From Rhynchopus sp. YZ270_cl-10 (Eukaryota > Euglenozoa > Diplonemea > Diplonemida > Diplonemidae): a stretch of 64,000 nucleotides of DNA. Under the pieces are notes generated by a model. It worked only from the letters and a program-made list of their open reading frames with translations. It did no database searches and was not told where the DNA came from. Below are positions 1 to 15,000 of this stretch, one piece after another. Made by a program: the position numbers and the translations under genes. The DNA lies in the NCBI GenBank assembly GCA_964035575.1, contig OZ037909.1, positions 806,001 through 870,000 of the forward strand, in the 5' to 3' direction. Each line of letters begins with the position of its first letter. The first letter of the stretch is position 1.

Positions 1-3000
1 CGCGTTGTTTTCGTGCGTATGAAACGGGCGCTTTTCAACGCGTTGTTTTCGTGCGTATGAAACGGGCGCTTTTCAACGCGTTGTTTTCGTGCGTATGAAA
101 CGGGCGCTTTTCAACGCGCTGTTTTCGTGCGTATGAAACGGACGCTTATCAACGCGTTGTTTTCGTGCGTATGAAACGGACGCTTTTCAACGCGCTGTTT
201 TCGTGCGTATGAAACGGGCGCTTTTCAACGCGCTCTTTTCGTGCGTATGAAACGGACGCTTTTCAACGCGTTGTTTTCGTGCGTATGAAACGGGCGCTTT
301 TCAACGCGCTGTTTTCGTGCGTATGAAACGGGCGCTTTTCAACGCGTTGTTTTCGTGCGTATGAAACGGGCGCTTTTCAACGCGTTGTTTTCGTGCGTAT
401 GAAACGGACGCTTTTCAACGCGCTGTTTTCGTGCGTATGAAACGGGCGCTTATCTACGCGCTGTTTTCGTGCGTATGAAACGGGCGCTTTTCAACGCGCT
501 GTTTTCGTGCGTATGAAACGGACGCTTTTCAACGCGTTGTTTTCGTGCGTATGAAACGGGTGCTTTTCAACGCGTTGTTTTCGTGCGTATGAAACGGACG
601 CTTTTCAACTCGCTGTTTTCGTGCGTATGAAACGGGCGCTTTTCAACGCGCTGTTTTCGTGCGTATGAAACGGGCGCTTTTCAACGCGCTGTTTTCGTGC
701 GTATGAAACGGGCGCTTTTCAACGCGTTGTTTTCGTGCGTATGAAACGGGTGCTTTTCAACGCGTTGTTTTCGTGCGTATGAAACGGACGCTTTTCAACT
801 CGCTGTTTTCGTGCGTATGAAACGGGCGCTTTTCAACGCGTTGTTTTCGTGCGTATGAAACGGACGCTTTTCAACGCGTTGTTTTCGTGCGTATGAAACG
901 GACACTTTTCAACGCGCTGTTTTCGTGCGTATGAAACGGGCGCTTTTCAACGCGTTGTTTTCGTGCGTATGAAACGGACGCTTTTCAACGCGTTGTTTTC
1001 GTGCGTATGAAACGGACACTTTTCAACGCGTTGTTTTCGTGCGTATGAAACGGACACTTTTCAACGCGCTGTTTTCGTGCGTATGAAACGGGTGCTTTTC
1101 AACGCGTTGTTTTCGTGCGTATGAAACGGACGCTTTTCAACTCGCTGTTTTCGTGCGTATGAAACGGGCGCTTTTCAACGCGTTGTTTTCGTGCGTATGA
1201 AACGGACGCTTATCAACGCGTTGTTTTCGTGCGTATGAAACGGACGCTTTTCAACGCGTTGTTTTCGTGCGTATGAAACGGACACTTTTCAACGCGCTGT
1301 TTTCGTGCGTATGAAACGGACGCTTTTCAACGCGTTGTTTTCGTGCGTATGAAACGGACGCTTTTCAACGCGTTGTTTTCGTGCGTATGAAACGGACGCT
1401 TTTCAACGCGCTGTTTTCGTGCGTATGAAACGGGCGCTTTTAAACGCGCTGTTTTCGTGCGTATGAAACGGACGCTTTTCAACGCGCTGTTTTCGTGCGT
1501 ATGAAACGGGCGCTTTTAAACGCGCTGTTTTCGTGCGTATGAAACGGACGCTTTTCAACGCGCTGTTTTCGTGCGTATGAAACGGGCGCTTTTCAACGCG
1601 CTGTTTTCGTGCGTATGAAACGGACGCTTTTCAACGCGTTGTTTTCGTGCGTATGAAACGGACGCTTTTCAACGCGTTGTTTTCGTGCGTATGAAACGGG
1701 TGCTTTTCAACGCGTTGTTTTCGTGCGTATGAAACGGACGCTTTTCAACGCGCTGTTTTCGTGCGTATGAAACGGGCGCTTTTCAACGCGCTGTTTTCGT
1801 GCGAATGAAACGGGTGCTTTTCAACGCGCTGTTTTCGTGCGTATGAAACGGACGCTTTTCAACGCGTTGTTTTCGTGCGTATGAAACGGGCGCTTTTCAA
1901 CGCGCTGTTTTCGTGCGTATGAAACGGGCGCTTTTCAACGCGTTGTTTTCGTGCGTATGAAACGGACGCTTTTCAACGCGCTGTTTTCGTGCGTATGAAA
2001 CGGGCGCTTATCTACGCGTTGTTTTCGTGCGTATGAAACGGACGCTTTTCAACGCGCTGTTTTCGTGCGTATGAAACGGGCGCTTTTCAACGCGTTGTTT
2101 TCGTGCGTATGAAACGGACGCTTTTCAACGCGTTGTTTTCGTGCGTATGAAACGGACACTTTTCAACGCGCTGTTTTCGTGCGTATGAAACGGACGCTTT
2201 TCAACGCGTTGTTTTCGTGCGTATGAAACGGACACTTTTCAACGCGCTGTTTTCGTGCGTATGAAACGGGTGCTTTTCAACGCGTTGTTTTCGTGCGTAT
2301 GAAACGGACGCTTTTCAACTCGCTGTTTTCGTGCGTATGAAACGGGCGCTTTTCAACGCGTTGTTTTCGTGCGTATGAAACGGACGCTTATCAACGCGTT
2401 GTTTTCGTGCGTATGAAACGGACACTTTTCAACGCGTTGTTTTCGTGCGTATGAAACGGACGCTTTTCAACGCGTTGTTTTCGTGCGTATGAAACGGACA
2501 CTTTTCAACGCGCTGTTTTCGTGCGTATGAAACGGACGCTTTTCAACGCGTTGTTTTCGTGCGTATGAAACGGACGCTTTTCAACGCGCTGATTTCGTGC
2601 GTATGAAACGGGCGCTTTTCAACGCGCTGTTTTCGTGCGTATGAAACGGGCGCTTTTCAACGCGTTGTTTTCGTGCGTATGAAACGGACGCTTTTCAACG
2701 CGCTGTTTTCGTGCGTATGAAACGGGCGCTTTTAAACGCGCTGTTTTCGTGCGTATGAAACGGACGCTTTTCAACGCGCTGTTTTCGTGCGTATGAAACG
2801 GGCGCTTTTCAACGCGCTGTTTTCGTGCGTATGAAACGGACGCTTTTCAACGCGTTGTTTTCGTGCGTATGAAACGGGTGCTTTTCAACGCGTTGTTTTC
2901 GTGCGTATGAAACGGACGCTTTTCAACGCGCTGTTTTCGTGCGTATGAAACGGGCGCTTTTCAACGCGCTGTTTTCGTGCGTATGAAACGGGTGCTCTTC

Positions 3001-6000
3001 AACGCGCTGTTTTCGTGCGTATGAAACGGACGCTTTTCAACGCGTTGTTTTCGTGCGTATGAAACGGGCGCTTTTCAACGCGCTGTTTTCGTGCGTATGA
3101 AACGGGCGCTTTTCAACGCGTTGTTTTCGTGCGTATGAAACGGGCGCTTTTCAACGCGTTGTTTTCGTGCGTATGAAACGGACGCTTTTCAACGCGCTGT
3201 TTTCGTGCGTATGAAACGGGCGCTTATCTACGCGTTGTTTTCGTGCGTATGAAACGGACGCTTTTCAACGCGCTGTTTTCGTGCGTATGAAACGGGCGCT
3301 TTTCAACGCGCTGTTTTCGTGCGTATGAAACGGACGCTTTTCAACGCGCTGTTTTCGTGCGTATGAAACGGGCGCTTTTCAACGCGCTGTTTTCGTGCGT
3401 ATGAAACGGGTGCTTTTCAACGCGTTGTTTTCGTGCGTATGAAACGGACGCTTTTCAACGCGTTGTTTTCGTGCGTATGAAACGGACGCTTTTCAACGCG
3501 TTGTTTTCGTGCGTATGAAACGGACACTTTTCAACGCGCTGTTTTCGTGCGTATGAAACGGACGCTTTTCAACGCGTTGTTTTCGTGCGTATGAAACGGA
3601 CACTTTTCAACGCGTTGTTTTCGTGCGTATGAAACGGACACTTTTCAACGCGCTGTTTTCGTGCGTATGAAACGGACGCTTTTCAACGCGTTGTTTTCGT
3701 GCGTATGAAACGGACGCTTTTCAACGCGCTGATTTCGTGCGTATGAAACGGGCGCTTTTCAACGCGTTGTTTTCGTGCGTATGAAACGGACGCTTTTCAA
3801 CGCGCTGTTTTCGTGCGTATGAAACGGACGCTTTTCAACGCGCTGTTTTCGTGCGTATGAAACGGACGCTTTTCAACGCGCTGTTTTCGTGCGTATGAAA
3901 CGGGCGCTTTTCAACGCGCTGTTTTCGTGCGTATGAAACGGACGCTTTTCAACGCGTTGTTTTCGTGCGTATGAAACGGACGCTTTTCAACGCGTTGTTT
4001 TCGTGCGTATGAAACGGGTGCTTTTCAACGCGTTGTTTTCGTGCGTATGAAACGGACGCTTTTCAACGCGCTGTTTTCGTGCGTATGAAACGGGCGCTTT
4101 TCAACGCGTTGTTTTCGTGCGTATGAAACGGGTGCTTTTCAACGCGCTGTTTTCGTGCGTATGAAACGGACGCTTTTCAACGCGTTGTTTTCGTGCGTAT
4201 GAAACGGGTGCTTTTCAACGCGTTGTTTTCGTGCGTATGAAACGGGTGCTTTTCAACGCGCTGTTTTCGTGCGTATGAAACGGACGCTTTTCAACGCGGT
4301 GTTTTCGTGCGTATGAAACGGGCGCTTTTCAACGCGTTGTTTTCGTGCGTATGAAACGGACGCTTTTCAACGCGCTGTTTTCGTGCGTATGAAACGGGCG
4401 CTTTTAAACGCGCTGTTTTCGTGCGTATGAAACGGGCGCTTTTCAACGCGCTGTTTTCGTGCGTATGAAACGGACGCTTTTCAACGCGTTGTTTTCGTGC
4501 GTATGAAACGGGTGCTTTTCAACGCGTTGTTTTCGTGCGTATGAAACGGACGCTTTTCAACGCGCTGTTTTCGTGCGTATGAAACGGACGCTTTTCAACT
4601 CGCTGTTTTCGTGCGTATGAAACGGGCGCTTTTCAACGCGCTGTTTTCGTGCGTATGAAACGGGCGCTTTTCAACGCGCTGTTTTCGTGCGTATGAAACG
4701 GGCGCTTTTCAACGCGTTGTTTTCGTGCGTATGAAACGGGTGCTTTTCAACGCGTTGTTTTCGTGCGTATGAAACGGACGCTTTTCAACTCGCTGTTTTC
4801 GTGCGTATGAAACGGGCGCTTTTCAACGCGTTGTTTTCGTGCGTATGAAACGGACGCTTTTCAACGCGTTGTTTTCGTGCGTATGAAACGGACACTTTTC
4901 AACGCGCTGTTTTCGTGCGTATGAAACGGACGCTTTTCAACGCGTTGTTTTCGTGCGTATGAAACGGACACTTTTCAACGCGCTGTTTTCGTGCGTATGA
5001 AACGGGTGCTTTTCAACGCGTTGTTTTCGTGCGTATGAAACGGACGCTTTTCAACTCGCTGTTTTCGTGCGTATGAAACGGGCGCTTTTCAACGCGTTGT
5101 TTTCGTGCGTATGAAACGGACGCTTATCAACGCGTTGTTTTCGTGCGTATGAAACGGACGCTTTTCAACGCGTTGTTTTCGTGCGTATGAAACGGACACT
5201 TTTCAACGCGCTGTTTTCGTGCGTATGAAACGGACGCTTTTCAACGCGTTGTTTTCGTGCGTATGAAACGGACGCTTTTCAACGCGCTGATTTCGTGCGT
5301 ATGAAACGGGCGCTTTTCAACGCGCTGTTTTCGTGCGTATGAAACGGGCGCTTTTCAACGCGTTGTTTTCGTGCGTATGAAACGGACGCTTTTCAACGCG
5401 CTGTTTTCGTGCGTATGAAACGGGCGCTTTTCAACGCGCTGTTTTCGTGCGTATGAAACGGACGCTTTTCAACGCGTTGTTTTCGTGCGTATGAAACGGA
5501 CGCTTTTCAACGCGTTGTTTTCGTGCGTATGAAACGGGTGCTTTTCAACGCGTTGTTTTCGTGCGTATGAAACGGACGCTTTTCAACGCGCTGTTTTCGT
5601 GCGTATGAAACGGGCGCTTTTCAACGCGCTGTTTTCGTGCGAATGAAACGGGTGCTTTTCAACGCGCTGTTTTCGTGCGTATGAAACGGACGCTTTTCAA
5701 CGCGTTGTTTTCGTGCGTATGAAACGGGCGCTTTTCAACGCGCTGTTTTCGTGCGTATGAAACGGGCGCTTTTCAACGCGTTGTTTTCGTGCGTATGAAA
5801 CGGACGCTTTTCAACGCGCTGTTTTCGTGCGTATGAAACGGGCGCTTATCTACGCGTTGTTTTCGTGCGTATGAAACGGACGCTTTTCAACGCGTTGTTT
5901 TCGTGCGTATGAAACGGGCGCTTTTCAACGCGCTGTTTTCGTGCGTATGAAACGGGCGCTTTTCAACGCGTTGTTTTCGTGCGTATGAAACGGACGCTTT

Positions 6001-9000
6001 TCAACGCGCTGTTTTCGTGCGTATGAAACGGGCGCTTTTCAACGCGCTGTTTTCGTGCGTATGAAACGGGCGCTTTTCAACGCGTTGTTTTCGTGCGTAT
6101 GAAACGGACGCTTTTCAACGCGTTGTTTTCGTGCGTATGAAACGGACACTTTTCAACGCGCTGTTTTCGTGCGTATGAAACGGACGCTTTTCAACGCGTT
6201 GTTTTCGTGCGTATGAAACGGACACTTTTCAACGCGCTGTTTTCGTGCGTATGAAACGGGTGCTTTTCAACGCGTTGTTTTCGTGCGTATGAAACGGACG
6301 CTTTTCAACTCGCTGTTTTCGTGCGTATGAAACGGGCGCTTTTCAACGCGTTGTTTTCGTGCGTATGAAACGGACGCTTATCAACGCGTTGTTTTCGTGC
6401 GTATGAAACGGACGCTTTTCAACGCGTTGTTTTCGTGCGTATGAAACGGACACTTTTCAACGCGCTGTTTTCGTGCGTATGAAACGGACGCTTTTCAACG
6501 CGTTGTTTTCGTGCGTATGAAACGGACGCTTTTCAACGCGCTGATTTCGTGCGTATGAAACGGGCGCTTTTCAACGCGCTGTTTTCGTGCGTATGAAACG
6601 GGCGCTTTTCAACGCGTTGTTTTCGTGCGTATGAAACGGACGCTTTTCAACGCGCTGTTTTCGTGCGTATGAAACGGGCGCTTTTAAACGCGCTGTTTTC
6701 GTGCGTATGAAACGGACGCTTTTCAACGCGCTGTTTTCGTGCGTATGAAACGGGCGCTTTTCAACGCGCTGTTTTCGTGCGTATGAAACGGACGCTTTTC
6801 AACGCGTTGTTTTCGTGCGTATGAAACGGACGCTTTTCAACGCGTTGTTTTCGTGCGTATGAAACGGGTGCTTTTCAACGCGCTGTTTTCGTGCGTATGA
6901 AACGGACGCTTTTCAACGCGTTGTTTTCGTGCGTATGAAACGGACGCTTTTCAACGCGTTGTTTTCGTGCGTATGAAACGGGTGCTTTTCAACGCGCTGT
7001 TTTCGTGCGTATGAAACGGACGCTTTTCAACGCGCTGTTTTCGTGCGTATGAAACGGACGCTTTTCAACGCGTTGTTTTCGTGCGTATGAAACGGACGCT
7101 TTTCAACGCGTTGTTTTCGTGCGTATGAAACGGACGCTTTTCAACGCGCTGTTTTCGTGCGTATGAAACGGGCGCTTTTCAACGCGCTGTTTTCGTGCGT
7201 ATGAAACGGGTGCTTTTCAACGCGCTGTTTTCGTGCGTATGAAACGGACGCTTTTCAACGCGTTGTTTTCGTGCGTATGAAACGGGCGCTTTTCAACGCG
7301 CTGTTTTCGTGCGTATGAAACGGGCGCTTTTCAACGCGTTGTTTTCGTGCGTATGAAACGGGCGCTTTTCAACGCGTTGTTTTCGTGCGTATGAAACGGA
7401 CGCTTTTCAACGCGCTGTTTTCGTGCGTATGAAACGGGCGCTTATCTACGCGTTGTTTTCGTGCGTATGAAACGGACGCTTTTCAACGCGCTGTTTTCGT
7501 GCGTATGAAACGGGCGCTTTTCAACGCGCTGTTTTCGTGCGTATGAAACGGACGCTTTTCAACGCGCTGTTTTCGTGCGTATGAAACGGGCGCTTTTCAA
7601 CGCGCTGTTTTCGTGCGTATGAAACGGGTGCTTTTCAACGCGTTGTTTTCGTGCGTATGAAACGGACGCTTTTCAACGCGTTGTTTTCGTGCGTATGAAA
7701 CGGACGCTTTTCAACGCGTTGTTTTCGTGCGTATGAAACGGACACTTTTCAACGCGCTGTTTTCGTGCGTATGAAACGGACGCTTTTCAACGCGTTGTTT
7801 TCGTGCGTATGAAACGGACACTTTTCAACGCGTTGTTTTCGTGCGTATGAAACGGACACTTTTCAACGCGCTGTTTTCGTGCGTATGAAACGGACGCTTT
7901 TCAACGCGTTGTTTTCGTGCGTATGAAACGGACGCTTTTCAACGCGCTGATTTCGTGCGTATGAAACGGGCGCTTTTCAACGCGTTGTTTTCGTGCGTAT
8001 GAAACGGACGCTTTTCAACGCGCTGTTTTCGTGCGTATGAAACGGACGCTTTTCAACGCGCTGTTTTCGTGCGTATGAAACGGGCGCTTTTCAACGCGCT
8101 GTTTTCGTGCGTATGAAACGGACGCTTTTCAACGCGTTGTTTTCGTGCGTATGAAACGGACGCTTTTCAACGCGTTGTTTTCGTGCGTATGAAACGGGTG
8201 CTTTTCAACGCGTTGTTTTCGTGCGTATGAAACGGACGCTTTTCAACGCGCTGTTTTCGTGCGTATGAAACGGGCGCTTTTCAACGCGCTGTTTTCGTGC
8301 GTATGAAACGGACGCTTTTCAACGCGTTGTTTTCGTGCGTATGAAACGGACGCTTTTCAACGCGCTGTTTTCGTGCGTATGAAACGGACGCTTTTCAACG
8401 CGCTGTTTTCGTGCGTATGAAACGGGCGCTTTTCAACGCGCTGTTTTCGTGCGTATGAAACGGACGCTTTTCAACGCGTTGTTTTCGTGCGTATGAAACG
8501 GACGCTTTTCAACGCGTTGTTTTCGTGCGTATGAAACGGACGCTTTTCAACGCGTTGTTTTCGGGCGTATGAAACGGACGCTTTTCAACGCGGTGTTTTC
8601 GTGCGTATGAAACGGGCGCTTTTCAACGCGTTGTTTTCGTGCGTATGAAACGGACACTTTTCAACGCGCTGTTTTCGTGCGTATGAAACGGACGCTTTTC
8701 AACGCGTTGTTTTCGTGCGTATGAAACGGACACTTTTCAACGCGCTGTTTTCGTGCGTATGAAACGGGTGCTTTTCAACGCGTTGTTTTCGTGCGTATGA
8801 AACGGACGCTTTTCAACTCGCTGTTTTCGTGCGTATGAAACGGGCGCTTTTCAACGCGTTGTTTTCGTGCGTATGAAACGGACGCTTATCAACGCGTTGT
8901 TTTCGTGCGTATGAAACGGACGCTTTTCAACGCGTTGTTTTCGTGCGTATGAAACGGACACTTTTCAACGCGCTGTTTTCGTGCGTATGAAACGGACGCT

Positions 9001-12000
9001 TTTCAACGCGTTGTTTTCGTGCGTATGAAACGGACGCTTTTCAACGCGCTGATTTCGTGCGTATGAAACGGGCGCTTTTCAACGCGCTGTTTTCGTGCGT
9101 ATGAAACGGGCGCTTTTCAACGCGTTGTTTTCGTGCGTATGAAACGGACGCTTTTCAACGCGCTGTTTTCGTGCGTATGAAACGGGCGCTTTTAAACGCG
9201 CTGTTTTCGTGCGTATGAAACGGACGCTTTTCAACGCGCTGTTTTCGTGCGTATGAAACGGGCGCTTTTCAACGCGCTGTTTTCGTGCGTATGAAACGGA
9301 CGCTTTTCAACGCGTTGTTTTCGTGCGTATGAAACGGACGCTTTTCAACGCGTTGTTTTCGTGCGTATGAAACGGGTGCTTTTCAACGCGCTGTTTTCGT
9401 GCGTATGAAACGGACGCTTTTCAACGCGTTGTTTTCGTGCGTATGAAACGGACGCTTTTCAACGCGTTGTTTTCGTGCGTATGAAACGGGTGCTTTTCAA
9501 CGCGCTGTTTTCGTGCGTATGAAACGGACGCTTTTCAACGCGCTGTTTTCGTGCGTATGAAACGGACGCTTTTCAACGCGTTGTTTTCGTGCGTATGAAA
9601 CGGACGCTTTTCAACGCGTTGTTTTCGTGCGTATGAAACGGACGCTTTTCAACGCGCTGTTTTCGTGCGTATGAAACGGGCGCTTTTCAACGCGCTGTTT
9701 TCGTGCGTATGAAACGGGTGCTTTTCAACGCGCTGTTTTCGTGCGTATGAAACGGACGCTTTTCAACGCGTTGTTTTCGTGCGTATGAAACGGGCGCTTT
9801 TCAACGCGCTGTTTTCGTGCGTATGAAACGGGCGCTTTTCAACGCGTTGTTTTCGTGCGTATGAAACGGGCGCTTTTCAACGCGTTGTTTTCGTGCGTAT
9901 GAAACGGACGCTTTTCAACGCGTTGTTTTCGTGCGTATGAAACGGACACTTTTCAACGCGCTGTTTTCGTGCGTATGAAACGGGCGCTTTTCAACGCGCT
10001 GTTTTCGTGCGTATGAAACGGACGCTTTTCAACGCGTTGTTTTCGTGCGTATGAAACGGACACTTTTCAACGCGCTGTTTTCGTGCGTATGAAACGGACA
10101 CTTTTCAACGCGCTGTTTTCGTGCGTATGAAACGGACGCTTTTCAACGCGTTGTTTTCGTGCGTATGAAACGGACACTTTTCAACGCGTTGTTTTCGTGC
10201 GTATGAAACGGACACTTTTCAACGCGCTGTTTTCGTGCGTATGAAACGGACGCTTTTCAACGCGTTGTTTTCGTGCGTATGAAACGGACGCTTTTCAACG
10301 CGCTGATTTCGTGCGTATGAAACGGGCGCTTTTCAACGCGTTGTTTTCGTGCGTATGAAACGGACGCTTTTCAACGCGCTGTTTTCGTGCGTATGAAACG
10401 GACACTTTTCAACGCGCTGTTTTCGTGCGTATGAAACGGACGCTTTTCAACGCGTTGTTTTCGTGCGTATGAAACGGACGCTTTTCAACGCGCTGATTTC
10501 GTGCGTATGAAACGGGCGCTTTTCAACGCGTTGTTTTCGTGCGTATGAAACGGACGCTTTTCAACGCGCTGTTTTCGTGCGTATGAAACGGACGCTTTTC
10601 AACGCGTTGTTTTCGTGCGTATGAAACGGACGCTTTTCAACGCGTTGTTTTCGTGCGTATGAAACGGGTGCTTTTCAACGCGTTGTTTTCGTGCGTATGA
10701 AACGGACGCTTTTCAACGCGCTGTTTTCGTGCGTATGAAACGGGCGCTTTTCAACGCGCTGTTTTCGTGCGTATGAAACGGACGCTTTTCAACGCGTTGT
10801 TTTCGTGCGTATGAAACGGACGCTTTTCAACGCGCTGTTTTCGTGCGTATGAAACGGACGCTTTTCAACGCGCTGTTTTCGTGCGTATGAAACGGGCGCT
10901 TTTCAACGCGCTGTTTTCGTGCGTATGAAACGGACGCTTTTCAACGCGTTGTTTTCGTGCGTATGAAACGGACGCTTTTCAACGCGTTGTTTTCGTGCGT
11001 ATGAAACGGACGCTTTTCAACGCGGTGTTTTCGTGCGTATGAAACGGACGCTTTTCAACGCGTTGTTTTCGTGCGTATGAAACGGACGCTTTTCAACGCG
11101 CTGTTTTCGTGCGTATGAAACGGGCGCTTATCTACGCGTTGTTTTCGTGCGTATGAAACGGACGCTTTTCAACGCGCTGTTTTCGTGCGTATGAAACGGG
11201 CGCTTTTCAACGCGTTGTTTTCGTGCGTATGAAACGGACGCTTTTCAACGCGTTGTTTTCGTGCGTATGAAACGGACACTTTTCAACGCGCTGTTTTCGT
11301 GCGTATGAAACGGACGCTTTTCAACGCGTTGTTTTCGTGCGTATGAAACGGACACTTTTCAACGCGCTGTTTTCGTGCGTATGAAACGGGTGCTTTTCAA
11401 CGCGTTGTTTTCGTGCGTATGAAACGGACGCTTTTCAACTCGCTGTTTTCGTGCGTATGAAACGGGCGCTTTTCAACGCGTTGTTTTCGTGCGTATGAAA
11501 CGGACGCTTATCAACGCGTTGTTTTCGTGCGTATGAAACGGACGCTTTTCAACGCGTTGTTTTCGTGCGTATGAAACGGACACTTTTCAACGCGCTGTTT
11601 TCGTGCGTATGAAACGGACGCTTTTCAACGCGTTGTTTTCGTGCGTATGAAACGGACACTTTTCAACGCGCTGTTTTCGTGCGTATGAAACGGGCGCTTT
11701 TCAACGCGCTGTTTTCGTGCGTATGAAACGGGCGCTTTTCAACGCGTTGTTTTCGTGCGTATGAAACGGACGCTTTTCAACGCGCTGTTTTCGTGCGTAT
11801 GAAACGGGCGCTTTTAAACGCGCTGTTTTCGTGCGTATGAAACGGACGCTTTTCAACGCGTTGTTTTCGTGCGTATGAAACGGACGCTTTTCAACGCGTT
11901 GTTTTCGTGCGTATGAAACGGGTGCTTTTCAACGCGCTGTTTTCGTGCGTATGAAACGGACGCTTTTCAACGCGCTGTTTTCGTGCGTATGAAACGGACG

Positions 12001-15000
12001 CTTTTCAACGCGTTGTTTTCGTGCGTATGAAACGGACGCTTTTCAACGCGTTGTTTTCGTGCGTATGAAACGGACGCTTTTCAACGCGCTGTTTTCGTGC
12101 GTATGAAACGGGCGCTTTTCAACGCGCTGTTTTCGTGCGTATGAAACGGACGCTTTTCAACGCGTTGTTTTCGTGCGTATGAAACGGGCGCTTTTCAACG
12201 CGCTGTTTTCGTGCGTATGAAACGGGCGCTTTTCAACGCGTTGTTTTCGTGCGTATGAAACGGGCGCTTTTCAACGCGCTGTTTTCGTGCGTATGAAACG
12301 GGCGCTTATCTACGCGTTGTTTTCGTGCGTATGAAACGGACGCTTTTCAACGCGCTGTTTTCGTGCGTATGAAACGGGTGCTTTTCAACGCGTTGTTTTC
12401 GTGCGTAAGAAACGGGCGCTTTTCAACGCGCTGTTTTCGTGCGTATGAAACGGACGCTTTTCAACGCGCTGTTTTCGTGCGTATGAAACGGGCGCTTTTC
12501 AACGCGCTGTTTTCGTGCGTATGAAACGGGTGCTTTTCAACGCGTTGTTTTCGTGCGTATGAAACGGACGCTTTTCAACGCGTTGTTTTCGTGCGTATGA
12601 AACGGACGCTTTTCAACGCGTTGTTTTCGTGCGTATGAAACGGACACTTTTCAACGCGCTGTTTTCGTGCGTATGAAACGGACGCTTTTCAACGCGTTGT
12701 TTTCGTGCGTATGAAACGGACACTTTTCAACGCGTTGTTTTCGTGCGTATGAAACGGACACTTTTCAACGCGCTGTTTTCGTGCGTATGAAACGGACGCT
12801 TTTCAACGCGTTGTTTTCGTGCGTATGAAACGGACGCTTTTCAACGCGCTGATTTCGTGCGTATGAAACGGGCGCTTTTCAACGCGTTGTTTTCGTGCGT
12901 ATGAAACGGACGCTTTTCAACGCGCTGTTTTCGTGCGTATGAAACGGACGCTTTTCAACGCGCTGTTTTCGTGCGTATGAAACGGGCGCTTTTCAACGCG
13001 CTGTTTTCGTGCGTATGAAACGGACGCTTTTCAACGCGTTGTTTTCGTGCGTATGAAACGGACGCTTTTCAACGCGTTGTTTTCGTGCGTATGAAACGGG
13101 TGCTTTTCAACGCGTTGTTTTCGTGCGTATGAAACGGACGCTTTTCAACGCGCTGTTTTCGTGCGTATGAAACGGGCGCTTTTCAACGCGCTGTTTTCGT
13201 GCGTATGAAACGGACGCTTTTCAACGCGTTGTTTTCGTGCGTATGAAACGGACGCTTTTCAACGCGCTGTTTTCGTGCGTATGAAACGGACGCTTTTCAA
13301 CGCGCTGTTTTCGTGCGTATGAAACGGGCGCTTTTCAACGCGCTGTTTTCGTGCGTATGAAACGGACGCTTTTCAACGCGTTGTTTTCGTGCGTATGAAA
13401 CGGACGCTTTTCAACGCGTTGTTTTCGTGCGTATGAAACGGGTGCTTTTCAACGCGCTGTTTTCGTGCGTATGAAACGGACGCTTTTCAACGCGTTGTTT
13501 TCGTGCGTATGAAACGGACGCTTTTCAACGCGGTGTTTTCGTGCGTATGAAACGGGCGCTTTTCAACGCGTTGTTTTCGTGCGTATGAAACGGACGCTTT
13601 TCAACGCGCTGTTTTCGTGCGTATGAAACGGGCGCTTTTAAACGCGCTGTTTTCGTGCGTATGAAACGGGCGCTTTTCAACGCGCTGTTTTCGTGCGTAT
13701 GAAACGGACGCTTTTCAACGCGTTGTTTTCGTGCGTATGAAACGGGTGCTTTTCAACGCGTTGTTTTCGTGCGTATGAAACGGACGCTTTTCAACGCGCT
13801 GTTTTCGTGCGTATGAAACGGGCGCTTTTCAACGCGCTGTTTTCGTGCGTATGAAACGGACGCTTTTCAACGCGTTGTTTTCGTGCGTATGAAACGGACG
13901 CTTTTCAACGCGTTGTTTTCGTGCGTATGAAACTGGCGCTTATCAACGCGTTGTTTTCGTGCGTATGAAACGGACGCTTTTCAACGCGCTGTTTTCGTGC
14001 GTATGAAACGGGCGCTTTTCAACGCGTTGTTTTCGTGCGTATGAAACGGACGCTTTTCAACGCGTTGTTTTCGTGCGTATGAAACGGGCGCTTTTCAACG
14101 CGTTGTTTTCGTGCGTATGAAACGGACGCTTATCTACGCGTTGTTTTCGTGCGTATGAAACGGGCGCTTTTCAACGCGCTCTTTTCGTACGTATGAAACG
14201 ACGCTTATCTACGCGTTGTTTTCGTGCGTATGAAACGGACGCTTATCAACGCGTTGATTTCGTGCGTATGAAACGGACGCTTTTCAACGCGTTGTTTTCG
14301 TGCGAATGAAACGGACGCTTATCAACGCGTTGTTTTCGTGCGTATGAAACGGGCGCTTTTCAACGCGCTGATTTCGTGCGTATGAAACGGGTGCTTTTCA
14401 ACGCGCTGTTTTCGTGCGTATGAAACGGGCGCTTTTCAACGCGCTCTTTTCGTGCGTATGAAACGGACGCTTTTCAACGCGTTGTTTTCGTGCGTATGAA
14501 ACGGGTGCTTTTCAACGCGTTGTTTTCGTGCGTATGAAACGGACGCTTTTCAACGCGCTGTTTTCGTGCGTATGAAACGGACGCTTTTCAACGCGTTGTT
14601 TTCGTGCGTATGAAACGGACGCTTTTCAACGCGTTGTTTTCGTGCGTATGAAACTGGCGCTTATCATCGCGTTGTTTTCGTGCGTATGAAACGGACGCTT
14701 TTCAACGCGTTGTTTTCGTGCGTATGAAACGGACGCTTATCAACGCGTTGTTTTCGTGCGTATGAAACGGGCGCTTTTCAACGCGTTGTTTTCGTGCGTA
14801 TGAAACGGGCGCTTTTCAACGCGTTGTTTTCGTGCGTATGAAACGGGCGCTTTTCAACGCGCTGTTTTCGTGCGTATGAAACGGGTGCTTTTCAACGCGT
14901 TGTTTTCGTGCGTATGAAACGGACGCTTTTCAACTCGCTGTTTTCGTGCGTATGAAACGGGCGCTTTTCAACGCGTTGTTTTCGTGCGTATGAAACGGAC